Of a stretch of DNA of 64,000 bases, positions 1-10,747 are shown in pieces; the first letter of the stretch is position 1; each line of letters starts with the position of its first letter. The notes under the pieces were generated by a model that worked only from the letters and a program-made list of their open reading frames with translations, ran no database searches and had not been told where the DNA came from. The stretch is taken from contig JBGVJZ010000043.1 of assembly GCA_045129695.1 (NCBI GenBank), positions 1 to 64,000 on the forward strand, given 5' to 3'. This DNA comes from Eshraghiella sp045129695. GTDB lineage: Bacteria; Bacillota; Clostridia; Lachnospirales; Lachnospiraceae. The translations under genes were made by a program, and so were the position numbers.

Positions 1-191
1 ATAGTTTTTCCTAACAAATACAAATCTTATTTACAAAAAAGGTCTATGCAGTTTCTATTATTTTACCTGTAAATTACTCATAGAAAATATGACATAAAAC
101 TTCACTTTCCTCATCTTGTACAGAAATCGAATTTATTCCCCCTACCTATCTTTATCATTTGCACAATCTTTTCACTTACATCCTGTGTATG

Positions 192-1670
192 TTAAGGAAG
201 TAAATCATTTTCTGCTTCTTCAAATGTCGGATATATAGCTGAAGGTATGTACTGATTTTTGAGAATTGCCCTATGAAACTCATCAAATTCACGCAATGAC
301 ATTGGCTTTGCAAAGAAGAAGCCCTGTGCACAGTCACAACCCATACCACTTAACTCATTAGCCTGCTCAATTGTTTCTACACCCTCTGCTATTACCTGCA
401 TTCCTAACTCCTTCGCCATCGCCTGAAGATATCGTACCAATGTAAGACCATCCTTAGAGTGCATATTATCATTAATAAATTTTCTATCCATCTTCACTAT
501 TGATACCGCTGATTCTCTTAATGCATTAATTGGTGAGTGAAAACTTCCGAAGTTATCAATACAAATAATAAACCCTTGTTTCTTTAATTCATTGGTTATT
601 TCCCATATATTATTTCCTGAACCGGAAAACACACGCTCCGGAAGCTCTAACTGTATAAATTTCTTAGGAATACGGAACTGTTCCGCATAAGTACAGAGCG
701 TTTCCACAAACCTTGGGTGTTCAAAATGAATCGGTGAAACATTTATGGAAATAGGTATCGGCTCCTTCTTATTATCAATCCAGTGACGAATTGTTTTGAA
801 CGCTTCATGCCATACATAATGGTCCAGCTTGATAATAAAATTATTAGCCTCAAACAAAGGTATAAACTGGAAAGGAGACATAATTCCTTTAACCGGATGG
901 TCCCATCTTACCAGAGCCTCTGCCCCAATAATTTTATGACTTCGAAGATTGACAATAGGCTGCAGGAACATAATGAACTGATTATGTTCCAAAGCATTGT
1001 CCATTTCTTTACCCATTTGTTTATCCTCAATAAGTCTAACCTCCAACTTTGGAGTGAAAAACGCATAATTAAGTCCTTTTTTAGATGTTTCAACAGTTCT
1101 CTTGGCAAGCTCTGCCTGTCCAACCGCATCAGCAATACTCATATCAGTATCTGTCATTTTAAATATGCCGAAGGACAATTCCAGATTTGTATTTTTGGAA
1201 TAATCTGAGAGCATCTGTGTAAGCATGTCTACTATCGCAGTTAATTCATCTACAGTCTCATATTTTGCAAAAATTGCAAAAATATTCTCATGAACTCTTC
1301 CATAACAGTAATCCTCTGCAAGACATTCCCTAAGCTTCTCAGCTACTGCACTTCTTACTCTGTCACATTCTGCAAGTCCATACATGGTTCTTATTTTACT
1401 CAGATTATCTACCTCAAAAACAATCATTCCAAAACGTGACTCAGGACTATTTTCTATTACAGCCTTACTGTCAACGGAAAATTTAGTCATATTAGGAAGC
1501 CCGGTAACCATATCATAGTATGCAACCCGCTCTAATTCACTTAATTCTTCTTCAGTTTTTACATCAGCTTTCTCCTCCGGCTTATTTTTCATGCATTTTC
1601 TGCATATGCCATATGTAATTCCGCTTGATGCAGCTACTGCAACTGCTGCTGTTACAATCTCTGTTATCAT
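192..1670 (-). CDS. GGDEF-EAL domain protein with degenerate motifs
   Basis: A 492-residue protein with an N-terminal hydrophobic segment (about residues 1-22), a GGDEF-like domain (about 50-205) and an EAL domain (about 225-475). The GGDEF signature is lost: HENIF stands where GGDEF is expected, so cyclase activity is unlikely. The EAL domain keeps EAL (GAEALVRW), the Asn of SINVSP, the Lys of KMDRKF, the Glu of AEGVET and the Gln of CAQGFF. However, the metal-binding DDFGxG loop reads DNFGSF, with Asn for the second Asp. From family knowledge this predicts weak or no c-di-GMP phosphodiesterase activity, perhaps a c-di-GMP sensor. It is the last gene of the surface-protein operon, 22 bases after the giant protein, with AAGGAAG as its ribosome-binding site. 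Confidence 0.85.
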   Translation of the reverse strand: MITEIVTAAVAVAASSGITYGICRKCMKNKPEEKADVKTEEELSELERVAYYDMVTGLPNMTKFSVDSKAVIENSPESRFGMIVFEVDNLSKIRTMYGLAECDRVRSAVAEKLRECLAEDYCYGRVHENIFAIFAKYETVDELTAIVDMLTQMLSDYSKNTNLELSFGIFKMTDTDMSIADAVGQAELAKRTVETSKKGLNYAFFTPKLEVRLIEDKQMGKEMDNALEHNQFIMFLQPIVNLRSHKIIGAEALVRWDHPVKGIMSPFQFIPLFEANNFIIKLDHYVWHEAFKTIRHWIDNKKEPIPISINVSPIHFEHPRFVETLCTYAEQFRIPKKFIQLELPERVFSGSGNNIWEITNELKKQGFIICIDNFGSFHSPINALRESAVSIVKMDRKFINDNMHSKDGLTLVRYLQAMAKELGMQVIAEGVETIEQANELSGMGCDCAQGFFFAKPMSLREFDEFHRAILKNQYIPSAIYPTFEEAENDLLP

Positions 1671-1692
1671 ATTATTCGCTTCCTTTTTAGTT

Positions 1693-4600
1693 TCAGTGTT
1701 TAATATCTGAAATATTTACAATAAAGAAATCATTGGCTCTTCTATCACTATCCACATACATTTCTGCCTGTAATTTATAATTATTAATATCCGCCTCATA
1801 CGGTATATTCATTACGGCATTAAGTTTGACAGGTTCGCTGTCCTTTCCGGCAATTCCGCTCATTGTAAATTCCATATCTCCGGTATTAAGCACCTTCGTA
1901 ATAGTACTTCCATTATGTGTAATTCCAAGACTTATATCCTCAAGTTCCTTGTCAGAGGTATTTAAATATGGTATATAAACACCTGTATCCTTATCCTTCT
2001 TATAAAGGGTGAATACAATTCTTATCTGTTTATTTTGAGCCAGCGAATCAGGCAAAGTTGAATTCATAAGTACATCAAAATTAACAACTGAAGCCGTACC
2101 CTCCGGTACATCAGCAATATTAAATGCAAGTGAATCCTTCCCGTATGTTTCCAATCTAAAACCATATTCTGCATTTGCGGTTACTTCAATTACATCACTT
2201 TCAATTGTATCCAATAAATCATCTCCCATTGGGTAATCAGGATTAAAATTTCTAACCAGCTCAAAGCATACGGTATAATTGCCACTCGGAAGTTTCTCCA
2301 TCTTAGCGTAGGTAAAATCAAGCGAGAACGAAACCTTTGTTGTAGTATTTTGTGTCTGCTCAAGCATTGCATATTTATCATCTTCAATTACATCCTTATA
2401 ATAGAAAATTGCTGATGTATTTTTTATACCTTCATAAATTGCATCTGCATCATTACATTTAATCCTTGTACCAGAAGGCAGCATTATCTTATCGCCATTT
2501 TCATTCTTTAGGTATGCAACTACTTCCAGATATTTATTCTGATTAATATAATCATAAGGCTTAATATCACTCCAATAGAAATCAGTTGCTTCATCAGTAA
2601 ATTCAACTTCAACACTAAGCTGTTTATCCTTATTAATCTCACCTTCTGTAACAACGGAGTCATCAACAAACTGTACTGTTCTACCATTATATGTAGAAAG
2701 CGTGTTATAAGTTCTGTACTTAATATAGAAAACTTCTTTGTTAACAATATCATCCTGACCGGTTTCAACACCATCCATAACAATCGGTGAAAAGCTGGTT
2801 TCATTACCAACCTGGGCAACTCCCGAACAATCAACAATTAACAGATATTTCTCAATACCTCTGTCATACTTTTTGAAGGTTCTCTGGTTAACATACATCG
2901 TGGTGTATGAACGGGTTGACGGAAGTCCGTTGAGACTTTCATCAAGAATGTTGATATTTCTTTCTTTATAATTTACCCCATTTTCATCCTTAAACCATGC
3001 AAGTGGAATAAATGTATCTGATTTATTAACCTCATAATAATATACCTTAGGATCATCCTCAAAGGTTAAATCAATAAGTGTTAGCTTCGTTCCAAAAGCA
3101 ATATATGGCTCCGGAGCATCATACAATCTGAAGCCCTTATTCATATACAATTCTTCATCAAAGTCAATTCTGTTAGAGCTATACATAAATTCTGTGTATA
3201 CAGTATATGTACTATTTTTTGTTGTTACCTGAATATCCTGTGCAGTACGCTGAATTGCACGCATAATATCCACATCATATTCCTGACCGATAACCAGCTT
3301 AGAATATATATCTACATTAACCATGTTGCTTATAAATACAGGAATTGTAATTGTCTCTTCATATGTTCCGTTACCAATTGAATAGGTAACATGTACAAGG
3401 GAAAAGGTTCCCGGTATATGTGCTCCGGTCTTTTGATCATCTCTTTCTATAGAATCATACTTATTATTGTTGGTAATAAGGTATTTTCCCTCTCTCTGAG
3501 TAATGAAAATACTTTCTTCACCTGCAGGTCTGGCTGAGATAACACCATTGTTAATCTGTAAGGACTCAACACTAATAGTTATATTATTATTGTTAGTATC
3601 CTCATTAATAAGACCGGTTCCGTTAGTAAGGGATGACAATACACTGTTAAGTACATTTTCAAGTGTACCGCTGTCACTTGACCATCTAACAATGGTATTA
3701 TCCATCTCAGGTGTTGAAGGGATCAAATCAAGCTTTTCTCCCTTTCCGTCATTATCTGTATCCGGCGCCATAAACAAATCGGTCTCTATACACTCTGCAT
3801 AACGAACTAAAGCATTACCATTTTCATCTTCTCTTATAACCTTACCATCCGCATCTCTAAAAAGGTTCCCCTCTGCATCCTCTCTAAGGATGTCATAAAG
3901 AGCTTCCGCATATTCCAAATCCTTAAAATCATTGTAATAGAAATAATCACAATCTTCATACTGACTTGTTACATAACAGTTAAGTACCATATCTGTTGTA
4001 GGACCGGTAAAAGCTTTACTGTCAGTGTCATAAATTTTAAGAATTTCTTTCTTATTATAGTAAGTACCGGTATGTGAGCCCACTACTTTACCAACCTTAT
4101 TAGCCCCGTCCGGTGCAATAAGATTGTTGTCCATAACTTTTACATCATGAATAGAAATAATATGAGTATTATTATTACCATACATGTTACCAACAACACC
4201 ACCAAGACTTGCATTAGTTCTGGTTTCCAAAGTACAATCCGTAACGGTAATCTGGTTCATATTGGAAGCACCATTGTTATTTCCAAGACTACCTACAATA
4301 CCTCCTACTGTACTACCAGCAGAAATGGTAGTATTGGTAATATTAATATTTTCAGCAGTTATTCTTGAACCGCTTGTCAACAAACCACCTGCAACACCGG
4401 AATTTCCGTTTGGTGAAGAAATTAATACATTAGCCGGATCATTTGAATCAGGATCACCAATATTAATATTATAAAATCTGGCTGTTCCATACAAACTTTC
4501 AGTTACAATTCCTGATGTATATACAGTATTCCCACCCTGCAAATTAACAATATCAAGATTCTGTAAAGTAATACCATCAAAGGTATACCATCCACGTCTT

Positions 4601-7600
4601 AAGTATCCGCATACTCCTGCTGCTCTTGTATACACATTATTCGCAGTATCATCTCTTGTCTGGGTAATATGTCCTTCAAGAATAAAATTCTTAATATAAT
4701 ATGGACTATTGTTATCATGCTCCGTATTAAGATATGGAAACAACCCCGCAACTCCATACTTCTCCATTACAAGATAAATGGTTCTTCCGTTACCATCAAA
4801 GTTGGCACACATAGTTACAAATCTGGCATTAGACCAATCAACATTACTATATCCGGCTGCATCAGTTAATCCAATTCCTTTGAAATCGTCACCAAACTTG
4901 CTCATATCATACACATCCGGACCTGTAAGTGTCCAATTAGTACGCCTTACGGCATTCTGATACCCTGTATTTGCCATATTAAGCATACTACTATTTCCAT
5001 AATAAACAGATTTATAACTGTTATCCAATGCAGAAAAATCAAAATATTTAAATATTGCCGGGAAGTTCCAATCATCAGTAAGCTTAATCTGTGCATCAGT
5101 TGCTTTGCCTGCATTCTCATTAGCAAGCCAATCCGCCCATTCTGCCTCATCTTTTTTACATGATGATAAGCTATTATAGTATCCCTGTCCTTCAACTGCA
5201 CTTAATGCACCGGAAGCAAGTGCCAATGAGTACAGATAAACATGGTCTTCATTCTCGAGATTTGCAATAAGCATTCCATTAGTATTCTTAGCTGCTTCTG
5301 TAGAATTGGCACCATTGTATACAATTTCAATTCTTCCAACAGTGTCAACGATATTGTCAAGGTACACCTGATTAACAGGGTCAGCGGTATTGCACAATCC
5401 AATACCATATTTATTGTAATACTTCATATCAGATACTTTGCAGGAGCCATCCGCCTCTACAACTCTTTCGGCATCAATACGAAGAATATCTGTTGATATG
5501 GTATCCGTCTCATCATCATACATAATGTAGCCTGTGTCCACATCGCCTACAAGTGCACATACATACGGATTATAGGTGGCATTATATATAGGATTGCTCA
5601 TAGAGTCTCCTACACCCACTCTAAAATCAGCAAAAGTGTCTTCATCAATCTCTGATACCTTAAGACTTCCGGCCTTCATATATCCTACATAACCACCAAG
5701 TCTTAAGCTCGTACTTCCATTACCCTCAAGCTGTACATCCACATCAACGTTAACATCCTTAATTATGTTATCTCCACCTAAAATATAAGATGCAACCATA
5801 CCTGCATTGGTATCACTATTAGAAATAAGCAAAGTATTTCTATCACTAGTCCTAGTATATGAATATTCACCTGTAGTCTCATCAATATTTTCAAGGTATT
5901 TCCATCCGTTCTCAAAATCCAGATTGGACACCTCAAAACCTTTACCATATCTAATAAGTCCAAAGGTTTTCTGATAGCTGTCAACACTATTACCAATATA
6001 GATAATAGGATTGCTGCCATCTGCTTTTTCTTCTCCAATAAATCCGCCACTAAACGGGTAGCTTTCAGTACCAATTCCGTTAAAGTTAGTAGCCATATCA
6101 GCAAATGGACTTCCCGGGTCAGTAAAATCAATATCTGCCGTGATTTTATAATATGAGCTTGCCAAATGTCTTACAGCATTAAGTCTGTTTTTGGTAGTTG
6201 AATCATCATCCCTATTGGCATAGATAATATTTTTATTATCAGCCCATGTAGTTGGGTCATGTTCATCATAACCGGAACCATCAATATCTCCTACCCACCA
6301 ATCTTCATAGCCGATGATATCGCCTTCATACTTAATGTAATTGGCAAGAGCCAAAAGCTGTCCAACGTTACTGATGATATATGGGTCTGCTTCTGTTCCT
6401 GAGCCTTCAGTAATATTATTATTAATTGGATTAACATCCACATTGATAACCTTATAGGCATATTTCTGAACTGAATTAAGAAGAATCCTATTCTGTATCG
6501 TCTGCAAGCCGGTCGCAGTATTAATTCTACCCGGTGTAACAATATCAGTACCCACATCATAGTAGTAAATTGCTGCACCCTGATACAAATAGAAATAATA
6601 ATATCCATATTTAAAGCCATAACCATATTCATTATATGGATCCGTTCCTACAGTTCTCCATGCACCTTCTTTTTCAGAAGTGTTAACTGTAACAACATCA
6701 ACCATCACTCCGTCGACCTCTTCCTGCGTTTTAGAAAGAGTTCCCTGGTCAATTACTGCATTTAAATCTATATCTCTGAATATTACTCTTGTGGTATTAC
6801 CATACTGGTATCCAATTAAAGCATCAGCTCTGACATTAGCGGTGCCATCAGCATTTTCAAGTACTTTAACTCCCGTAATATTAACATTACCGGCTGCAAT
6901 TGTATCCACCAAAAGACCACTGGCATATGTTGAGCCTGATTCTGTTGCCTGACGTTGGCTAATAAATGCCTCTCCAAAATCAATATTACTAATATCAACT
7001 GTTGCATAGTAAATTGCCGGCCAATATCCGTTTCCTGTTACAAGAAAAGCTCCGCCATGGGTATTTGCATAGCTATTATTTTTCTCCGAAACTCCGGAAA
7101 GCTTAATGTTGTTAATTACAACATCTGAACCTCTCCTATATCCGCCTACAGCACTTGCGGTACCTGTAATAGAAGAAAATAATCCGGCCTGCATATCACG
7201 GTGTATACCATAATTAGAACTTGGTTTATTCCATCCATCCCCTGTTACTGCGGCCGACTGTTCAGGTGTTTTCTCCACACCATTTGCATCCACATTGAGC
7301 CCTGCAACTCCATCACCTCTAAAATACATTTCAGGCTTATGATTGTTAACAGCCTCTAAGCTCATTCCGCTCACGGTACTTCCACTATTAAGAACACTGA
7401 TTGCAGCAGCACAATAATTCTTTAACTCATCATCCGTAAGACTTGCTTTTCCTGAATATTCATATGCATCAAAGCCATAATAATCCCCTGTTGGATTATT
7501 AAGAGGATAGAACGAATACTCTGAAAAATCCATATCCTTTGCAAATACATATACACCTGTAAGAATCCTATCTGTTCTTAATGCATTTTTCTGGGTAAAC

Positions 7601-10600
7601 GGCATTGAAGCCAATTCCTCTGCAGTGAATATATCATCAATATCAGTAAAATATTCCATACTGTTTCCTACGGAATGTCTGCTAAAGATACTTGATAATA
7701 ATACCATCTCAGCTTCAGTATCAATTATAAATGGGTCCTCATTAGTTCCCGTTCCGCTTATGGTATTACCCTCCATATTGGTCATAATGTTATACCACAT
7801 ACGGGTTCCTTTATATGAATTATTTTTGTAATCCCTGGTCTGTGTGGCCACATCAGTATATATCCAAGGGCTCTCATAGGAGTTAATTGCAGAATACTTT
7901 TCTCCGCCAGGATTATTTCCCTCAATACTAAAAACTCCATTATTATCCATTCTTGTTGTGTCGTTTTTACTTCCTATATTAGATGCATTTTCACTGACTT
8001 CACCTTTAACACCATATAAGAGGAATTTACTATTATTAACAGTATGATTTTTAATAGTAACAATACCTGTATTAGAGTGAAACAATGCTGAATTCCACTG
8101 CCAGTTAGTTCCTGTACGGCTTCTGATAATATTTACATTATTATAATTAAGTCCATCAATATCCATTGAGCCGCTATGAGCATATATAAATGCTCCACCA
8201 TATCCGCCGACAAAATCTATAGTCACATCTTCAAAAGTTATACTATTAAATGTACTGTTAGTCCATGCAAAGCTATAACCTAACATTCCACCTAATTCAC
8301 CATTACCATCACCATTAGTCAAGTTTGCATCGTGGATGTTTACATTTTTAACATCTACTAAAGCACTCTTTCCAAAACTAGCGCTTCTTCCCGCCACATT
8401 ATATGCTTTATAGCTATTTACATGAGCTGATATACTATAAAACATTGCACTAACTCTATGTCCTGCTGTAGAGGTGCTTTTAATATTTCCGGTAAAATCA
8501 TAGCCATCAACTGTAATCTTAAATTGATTAACATTTTCCGGATTTGTCATATCATTTGCAGGAATTGTAATTGTGCCGGCTAAGGCTCCTCCATAACTAC
8601 TTCCGCTACTATTTGTAGTCATGTCACCATTAAAATTAATATCCTTGAAACTAAGCTGTAATCCTTCACTAAGATTCTTAGTAACGTTCTGATAATTAGC
8701 AACACCAACAAAGCCTGACATGACACTATTGTTAGCAGACTTTTGTTTCATTTGAAGCTTAATATTCATATTTTCAAAATAATAATCAGAGTACAAATTA
8801 TTATCCATTGACAAGGAATAAATAAGACCAAATACTTCTGATCTACCTTCAACAGTTCCGTCAATATTAAAATTCTTATATTCACAAGCCACCGGTGCTC
8901 CATCAACCACTCTTCCTACAGCATAAGGAATCAAAGCAACATATGACTGATATTCCGTTGCATTAAGTGTAATCGTAGGATACTCATTACCATTTTTATA
9001 ACTTCCATGTTTGCCTATAATTGAACCTGCAAATGCAGCAGAATTCTCTCTGTTAATTCGAACAACATTTCTTTCAGAAAGGTCAATATCATTCTCTATG
9101 CTAAAATATGCTTTTCTAACATAATTAACAATATCTGTTGTGGTCATTGTTCCACCTGTAAGGTCAGTCGGAACATTAAACCATGATTCCCAGTTACTTG
9201 TAGCAGTATTGTACCATACTCCATATCTTCCGCATGTAGATAACAATACGGATAATCTCTCCATATCTTCTGTATCAGCTAATACATATGGATTACCCTG
9301 TGTTCCGTCACCACTAATTTCAATTTGCTCACTAAAGAAACTTTCCTCGGTCTCTTTAAAAATAGTTCCTGAAACACCTGAACCATCACCCTCTGTCTCA
9401 TTAAGAGTATCTAAATCTCCATTGGTAGATGGTAGTACTTCATGTCCCTCTGTTATATAACATACTGCATATCTGCTCATAGAGCCAATTACAGAACCCC
9501 TAAATGTCGAATAAGCATCCGCCTTCTCAAGTCCTGTTACATCAATATCACAGTCAAATTTTACGCACACCTTGCCACCGATGTGTCCAATAACACCACC
9601 GGTTCCGAATTTATCATTATCAAGATACCCCTTTACAAGAGTTGCACCGTTCTCCGTAACGTTACCTGTCTGAGGGTCCCTTTGCAATGCAGTAAAATTT
9701 ACATCAACATAATAATTATGATTACAGCTTGCAACATCACCAATAATACCACCCGTATATCCCGGGGTATCATTGTGTGGCATTCCAACAGCATTAATCT
9801 GTGTATTTGAATTGTTCCAATATGTCCAGTTTTTATTAAATCCCTCAGTATAGAAATTAGCAGCATCAGGAATTGTAACTGTATTAAGATTAATTACAAA
9901 TCTATCCGTATTAGCATTGATAGTCGTTGCTGTAACCGCTGGGTCATACTGATAATTTATAGTTTTGTTATAGGGATTTGCCCATACCATTCCCACAATA
10001 CCACCAACAGATTTTCCACTACCAACAATTGTTGAATTATGGCTGACACTGACATTGGATATATCAAGTGGTAACTCTGTAGAATCAAGAATTGCCATAC
10101 CTGCAAGCATTCCGATTGGTGCATTATTAGTAACAATCGTATTAAATTTGTCAGCAGTAACATCACCAAAGAGATGCACCTCTTCAATTGATGCACCTGA
10201 ACCTACAAAACAGAATAACGGTGTATCAAGCCTTATGGTAATACCATTAAAGAGAATATTCCCTCTAAATGGCTTGGCAACATTCTGACCAATACCAACA
10301 AATTCAGCCTTTGTAAGACCATCCTCTAAAATAATTGTTCCTACAAGGTTAAGGTTATATGTAATACCATCAGCCTCTGAGCCCTCTTCATCCTCCTCAT
10401 CCTCATTAGGATTATAGGTAAGACGGTTATTTTTAAGAGTATCTCCAACTGCAAAATACATTCCGTAACAGTCATGTGTCTTGGAATATTCCTGCAACAC
10501 AATAAAATCATCAACACTGTCAATGATATATGGATTAGTCTCGGAATTTTCCAATGAAGAATTCTTTAACTGTAAGTCAATATCATCTTCACCGGCATTT

Positions 10601-10725
10601 ATTTTATTGAAAACAAGTGGAAGTATTATAAGAATAATACCTATTGCCACTACAATTGAAAAAGACTTATGTTTTTTCAAAAAATTAAAAATAACATCCT
10701 TCTTTTCGATTAATTTTCTTGTCAT
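1693..10725 (-). CDS. Giant N-terminally anchored repeat-rich surface protein (3010 aa)
   Basis: A 3010-residue exported protein. A basic N-terminus and a hydrophobic segment (about residues 22-41) are followed directly by an acidic, Asn/Thr/Gly-rich ectodomain. Modules opening with a G-x-G-T-x-x-x-P-(Y/F)-(I/V)-(I/L) motif lie near residues 60, 468, 992 and 1441 (for example GSGTEADPYIIS). Many GG(I/V)(I/V)G turns followed by beta-strand-like stretches recall GLUG-type or beta-helix repeats. From about residue 2400 the sequence changes to beta-sandwich-like segments. No LPxTG sorting motif or C-terminal membrane segment is visible, so anchoring is probably by the N-terminal helix, or the protein is released by the signal peptidase encoded upstream. 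The start follows GGAGG by a good spacing. Its role as adhesin or fibre component is inferred. Confidence 0.8.
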   Translation of the reverse strand: MTRKLIEKKDVIFNFLKKHKSFSIVVAIGIILIILPLVFNKINAGEDDIDLQLKNSSLENSETNPYIIDSVDDFIVLQEYSKTHDCYGMYFAVGDTLKNNRLTYNPNEDEEDEEGSEADGITYNLNLVGTIILEDGLTKAEFVGIGQNVAKPFRGNILFNGITIRLDTPLFCFVGSGASIEEVHLFGDVTADKFNTIVTNNAPIGMLAGMAILDSTELPLDISNVSVSHNSTIVGSGKSVGGIVGMVWANPYNKTINYQYDPAVTATTINANTDRFVINLNTVTIPDAANFYTEGFNKNWTYWNNSNTQINAVGMPHNDTPGYTGGIIGDVASCNHNYYVDVNFTALQRDPQTGNVTENGATLVKGYLDNDKFGTGGVIGHIGGKVCVKFDCDIDVTGLEKADAYSTFRGSVIGSMSRYAVCYITEGHEVLPSTNGDLDTLNETEGDGSGVSGTIFKETEESFFSEQIEISGDGTQGNPYVLADTEDMERLSVLLSTCGRYGVWYNTATSNWESWFNVPTDLTGGTMTTTDIVNYVRKAYFSIENDIDLSERNVVRINRENSAAFAGSIIGKHGSYKNGNEYPTITLNATEYQSYVALIPYAVGRVVDGAPVACEYKNFNIDGTVEGRSEVFGLIYSLSMDNNLYSDYYFENMNIKLQMKQKSANNSVMSGFVGVANYQNVTKNLSEGLQLSFKDINFNGDMTTNSSGSSYGGALAGTITIPANDMTNPENVNQFKITVDGYDFTGNIKSTSTAGHRVSAMFYSISAHVNSYKAYNVAGRSASFGKSALVDVKNVNIHDANLTNGDGNGELGGMLGYSFAWTNSTFNSITFEDVTIDFVGGYGGAFIYAHSGSMDIDGLNYNNVNIIRSRTGTNWQWNSALFHSNTGIVTIKNHTVNNSKFLLYGVKGEVSENASNIGSKNDTTRMDNNGVFSIEGNNPGGEKYSAINSYESPWIYTDVATQTRDYKNNSYKGTRMWYNIMTNMEGNTISGTGTNEDPFIIDTEAEMVLLSSIFSRHSVGNSMEYFTDIDDIFTAEELASMPFTQKNALRTDRILTGVYVFAKDMDFSEYSFYPLNNPTGDYYGFDAYEYSGKASLTDDELKNYCAAAISVLNSGSTVSGMSLEAVNNHKPEMYFRGDGVAGLNVDANGVEKTPEQSAAVTGDGWNKPSSNYGIHRDMQAGLFSSITGTASAVGGYRRGSDVVINNIKLSGVSEKNNSYANTHGGAFLVTGNGYWPAIYYATVDISNIDFGEAFISQRQATESGSTYASGLLVDTIAAGNVNITGVKVLENADGTANVRADALIGYQYGNTTRVIFRDIDLNAVIDQGTLSKTQEEVDGVMVDVVTVNTSEKEGAWRTVGTDPYNEYGYGFKYGYYYFYLYQGAAIYYYDVGTDIVTPGRINTATGLQTIQNRILLNSVQKYAYKVINVDVNPINNNITEGSGTEADPYIISNVGQLLALANYIKYEGDIIGYEDWWVGDIDGSGYDEHDPTTWADNKNIIYANRDDDSTTKNRLNAVRHLASSYYKITADIDFTDPGSPFADMATNFNGIGTESYPFSGGFIGEEKADGSNPIIYIGNSVDSYQKTFGLIRYGKGFEVSNLDFENGWKYLENIDETTGEYSYTRTSDRNTLLISNSDTNAGMVASYILGGDNIIKDVNVDVDVQLEGNGSTSLRLGGYVGYMKAGSLKVSEIDEDTFADFRVGVGDSMSNPIYNATYNPYVCALVGDVDTGYIMYDDETDTISTDILRIDAERVVEADGSCKVSDMKYYNKYGIGLCNTADPVNQVYLDNIVDTVGRIEIVYNGANSTEAAKNTNGMLIANLENEDHVYLYSLALASGALSAVEGQGYYNSLSSCKKDEAEWADWLANENAGKATDAQIKLTDDWNFPAIFKYFDFSALDNSYKSVYYGNSSMLNMANTGYQNAVRRTNWTLTGPDVYDMSKFGDDFKGIGLTDAAGYSNVDWSNARFVTMCANFDGNGRTIYLVMEKYGVAGLFPYLNTEHDNNSPYYIKNFILEGHITQTRDDTANNVYTRAAGVCGYLRRGWYTFDGITLQNLDIVNLQGGNTVYTSGIVTESLYGTARFYNINIGDPDSNDPANVLISSPNGNSGVAGGLLTSGSRITAENINITNTTISAGSTVGGIVGSLGNNNGASNMNQITVTDCTLETRTNASLGGVVGNMYGNNNTHIISIHDVKVMDNNLIAPDGANKVGKVVGSHTGTYYNKKEILKIYDTDSKAFTGPTTDMVLNCYVTSQYEDCDYFYYNDFKDLEYAEALYDILREDAEGNLFRDADGKVIREDENGNALVRYAECIETDLFMAPDTDNDGKGEKLDLIPSTPEMDNTIVRWSSDSGTLENVLNSVLSSLTNGTGLINEDTNNNNITISVESLQINNGVISARPAGEESIFITQREGKYLITNNNKYDSIERDDQKTGAHIPGTFSLVHVTYSIGNGTYEETITIPVFISNMVNVDIYSKLVIGQEYDVDIMRAIQRTAQDIQVTTKNSTYTVYTEFMYSSNRIDFDEELYMNKGFRLYDAPEPYIAFGTKLTLIDLTFEDDPKVYYYEVNKSDTFIPLAWFKDENGVNYKERNINILDESLNGLPSTRSYTTMYVNQRTFKKYDRGIEKYLLIVDCSGVAQVGNETSFSPIVMDGVETGQDDIVNKEVFYIKYRTYNTLSTYNGRTVQFVDDSVVTEGEINKDKQLSVEVEFTDEATDFYWSDIKPYDYINQNKYLEVVAYLKNENGDKIMLPSGTRIKCNDADAIYEGIKNTSAIFYYKDVIEDDKYAMLEQTQNTTTKVSFSLDFTYAKMEKLPSGNYTVCFELVRNFNPDYPMGDDLLDTIESDVIEVTANAEYGFRLETYGKDSLAFNIADVPEGTASVVNFDVLMNSTLPDSLAQNKQIRIVFTLYKKDKDTGVYIPYLNTSDKELEDISLGITHNGSTITKVLNTGDMEFTMSGIAGKDSEPVKLNAVMNIPYEADINNYKLQAEMYVDSDRRANDFFIVNISDIKH

Positions 10726-10747
10726 AAAATCCTCCGTTGTAAGTACA

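Noticed and set aside
1..191. Possible short ORF or terminator after the EAL gene
   Set aside because: A frame reading about 20 codons follows GGGGG, but it has no ATG, GTG or TTG start. No hairpin with a T-run was found. I see no supported feature in these bases.
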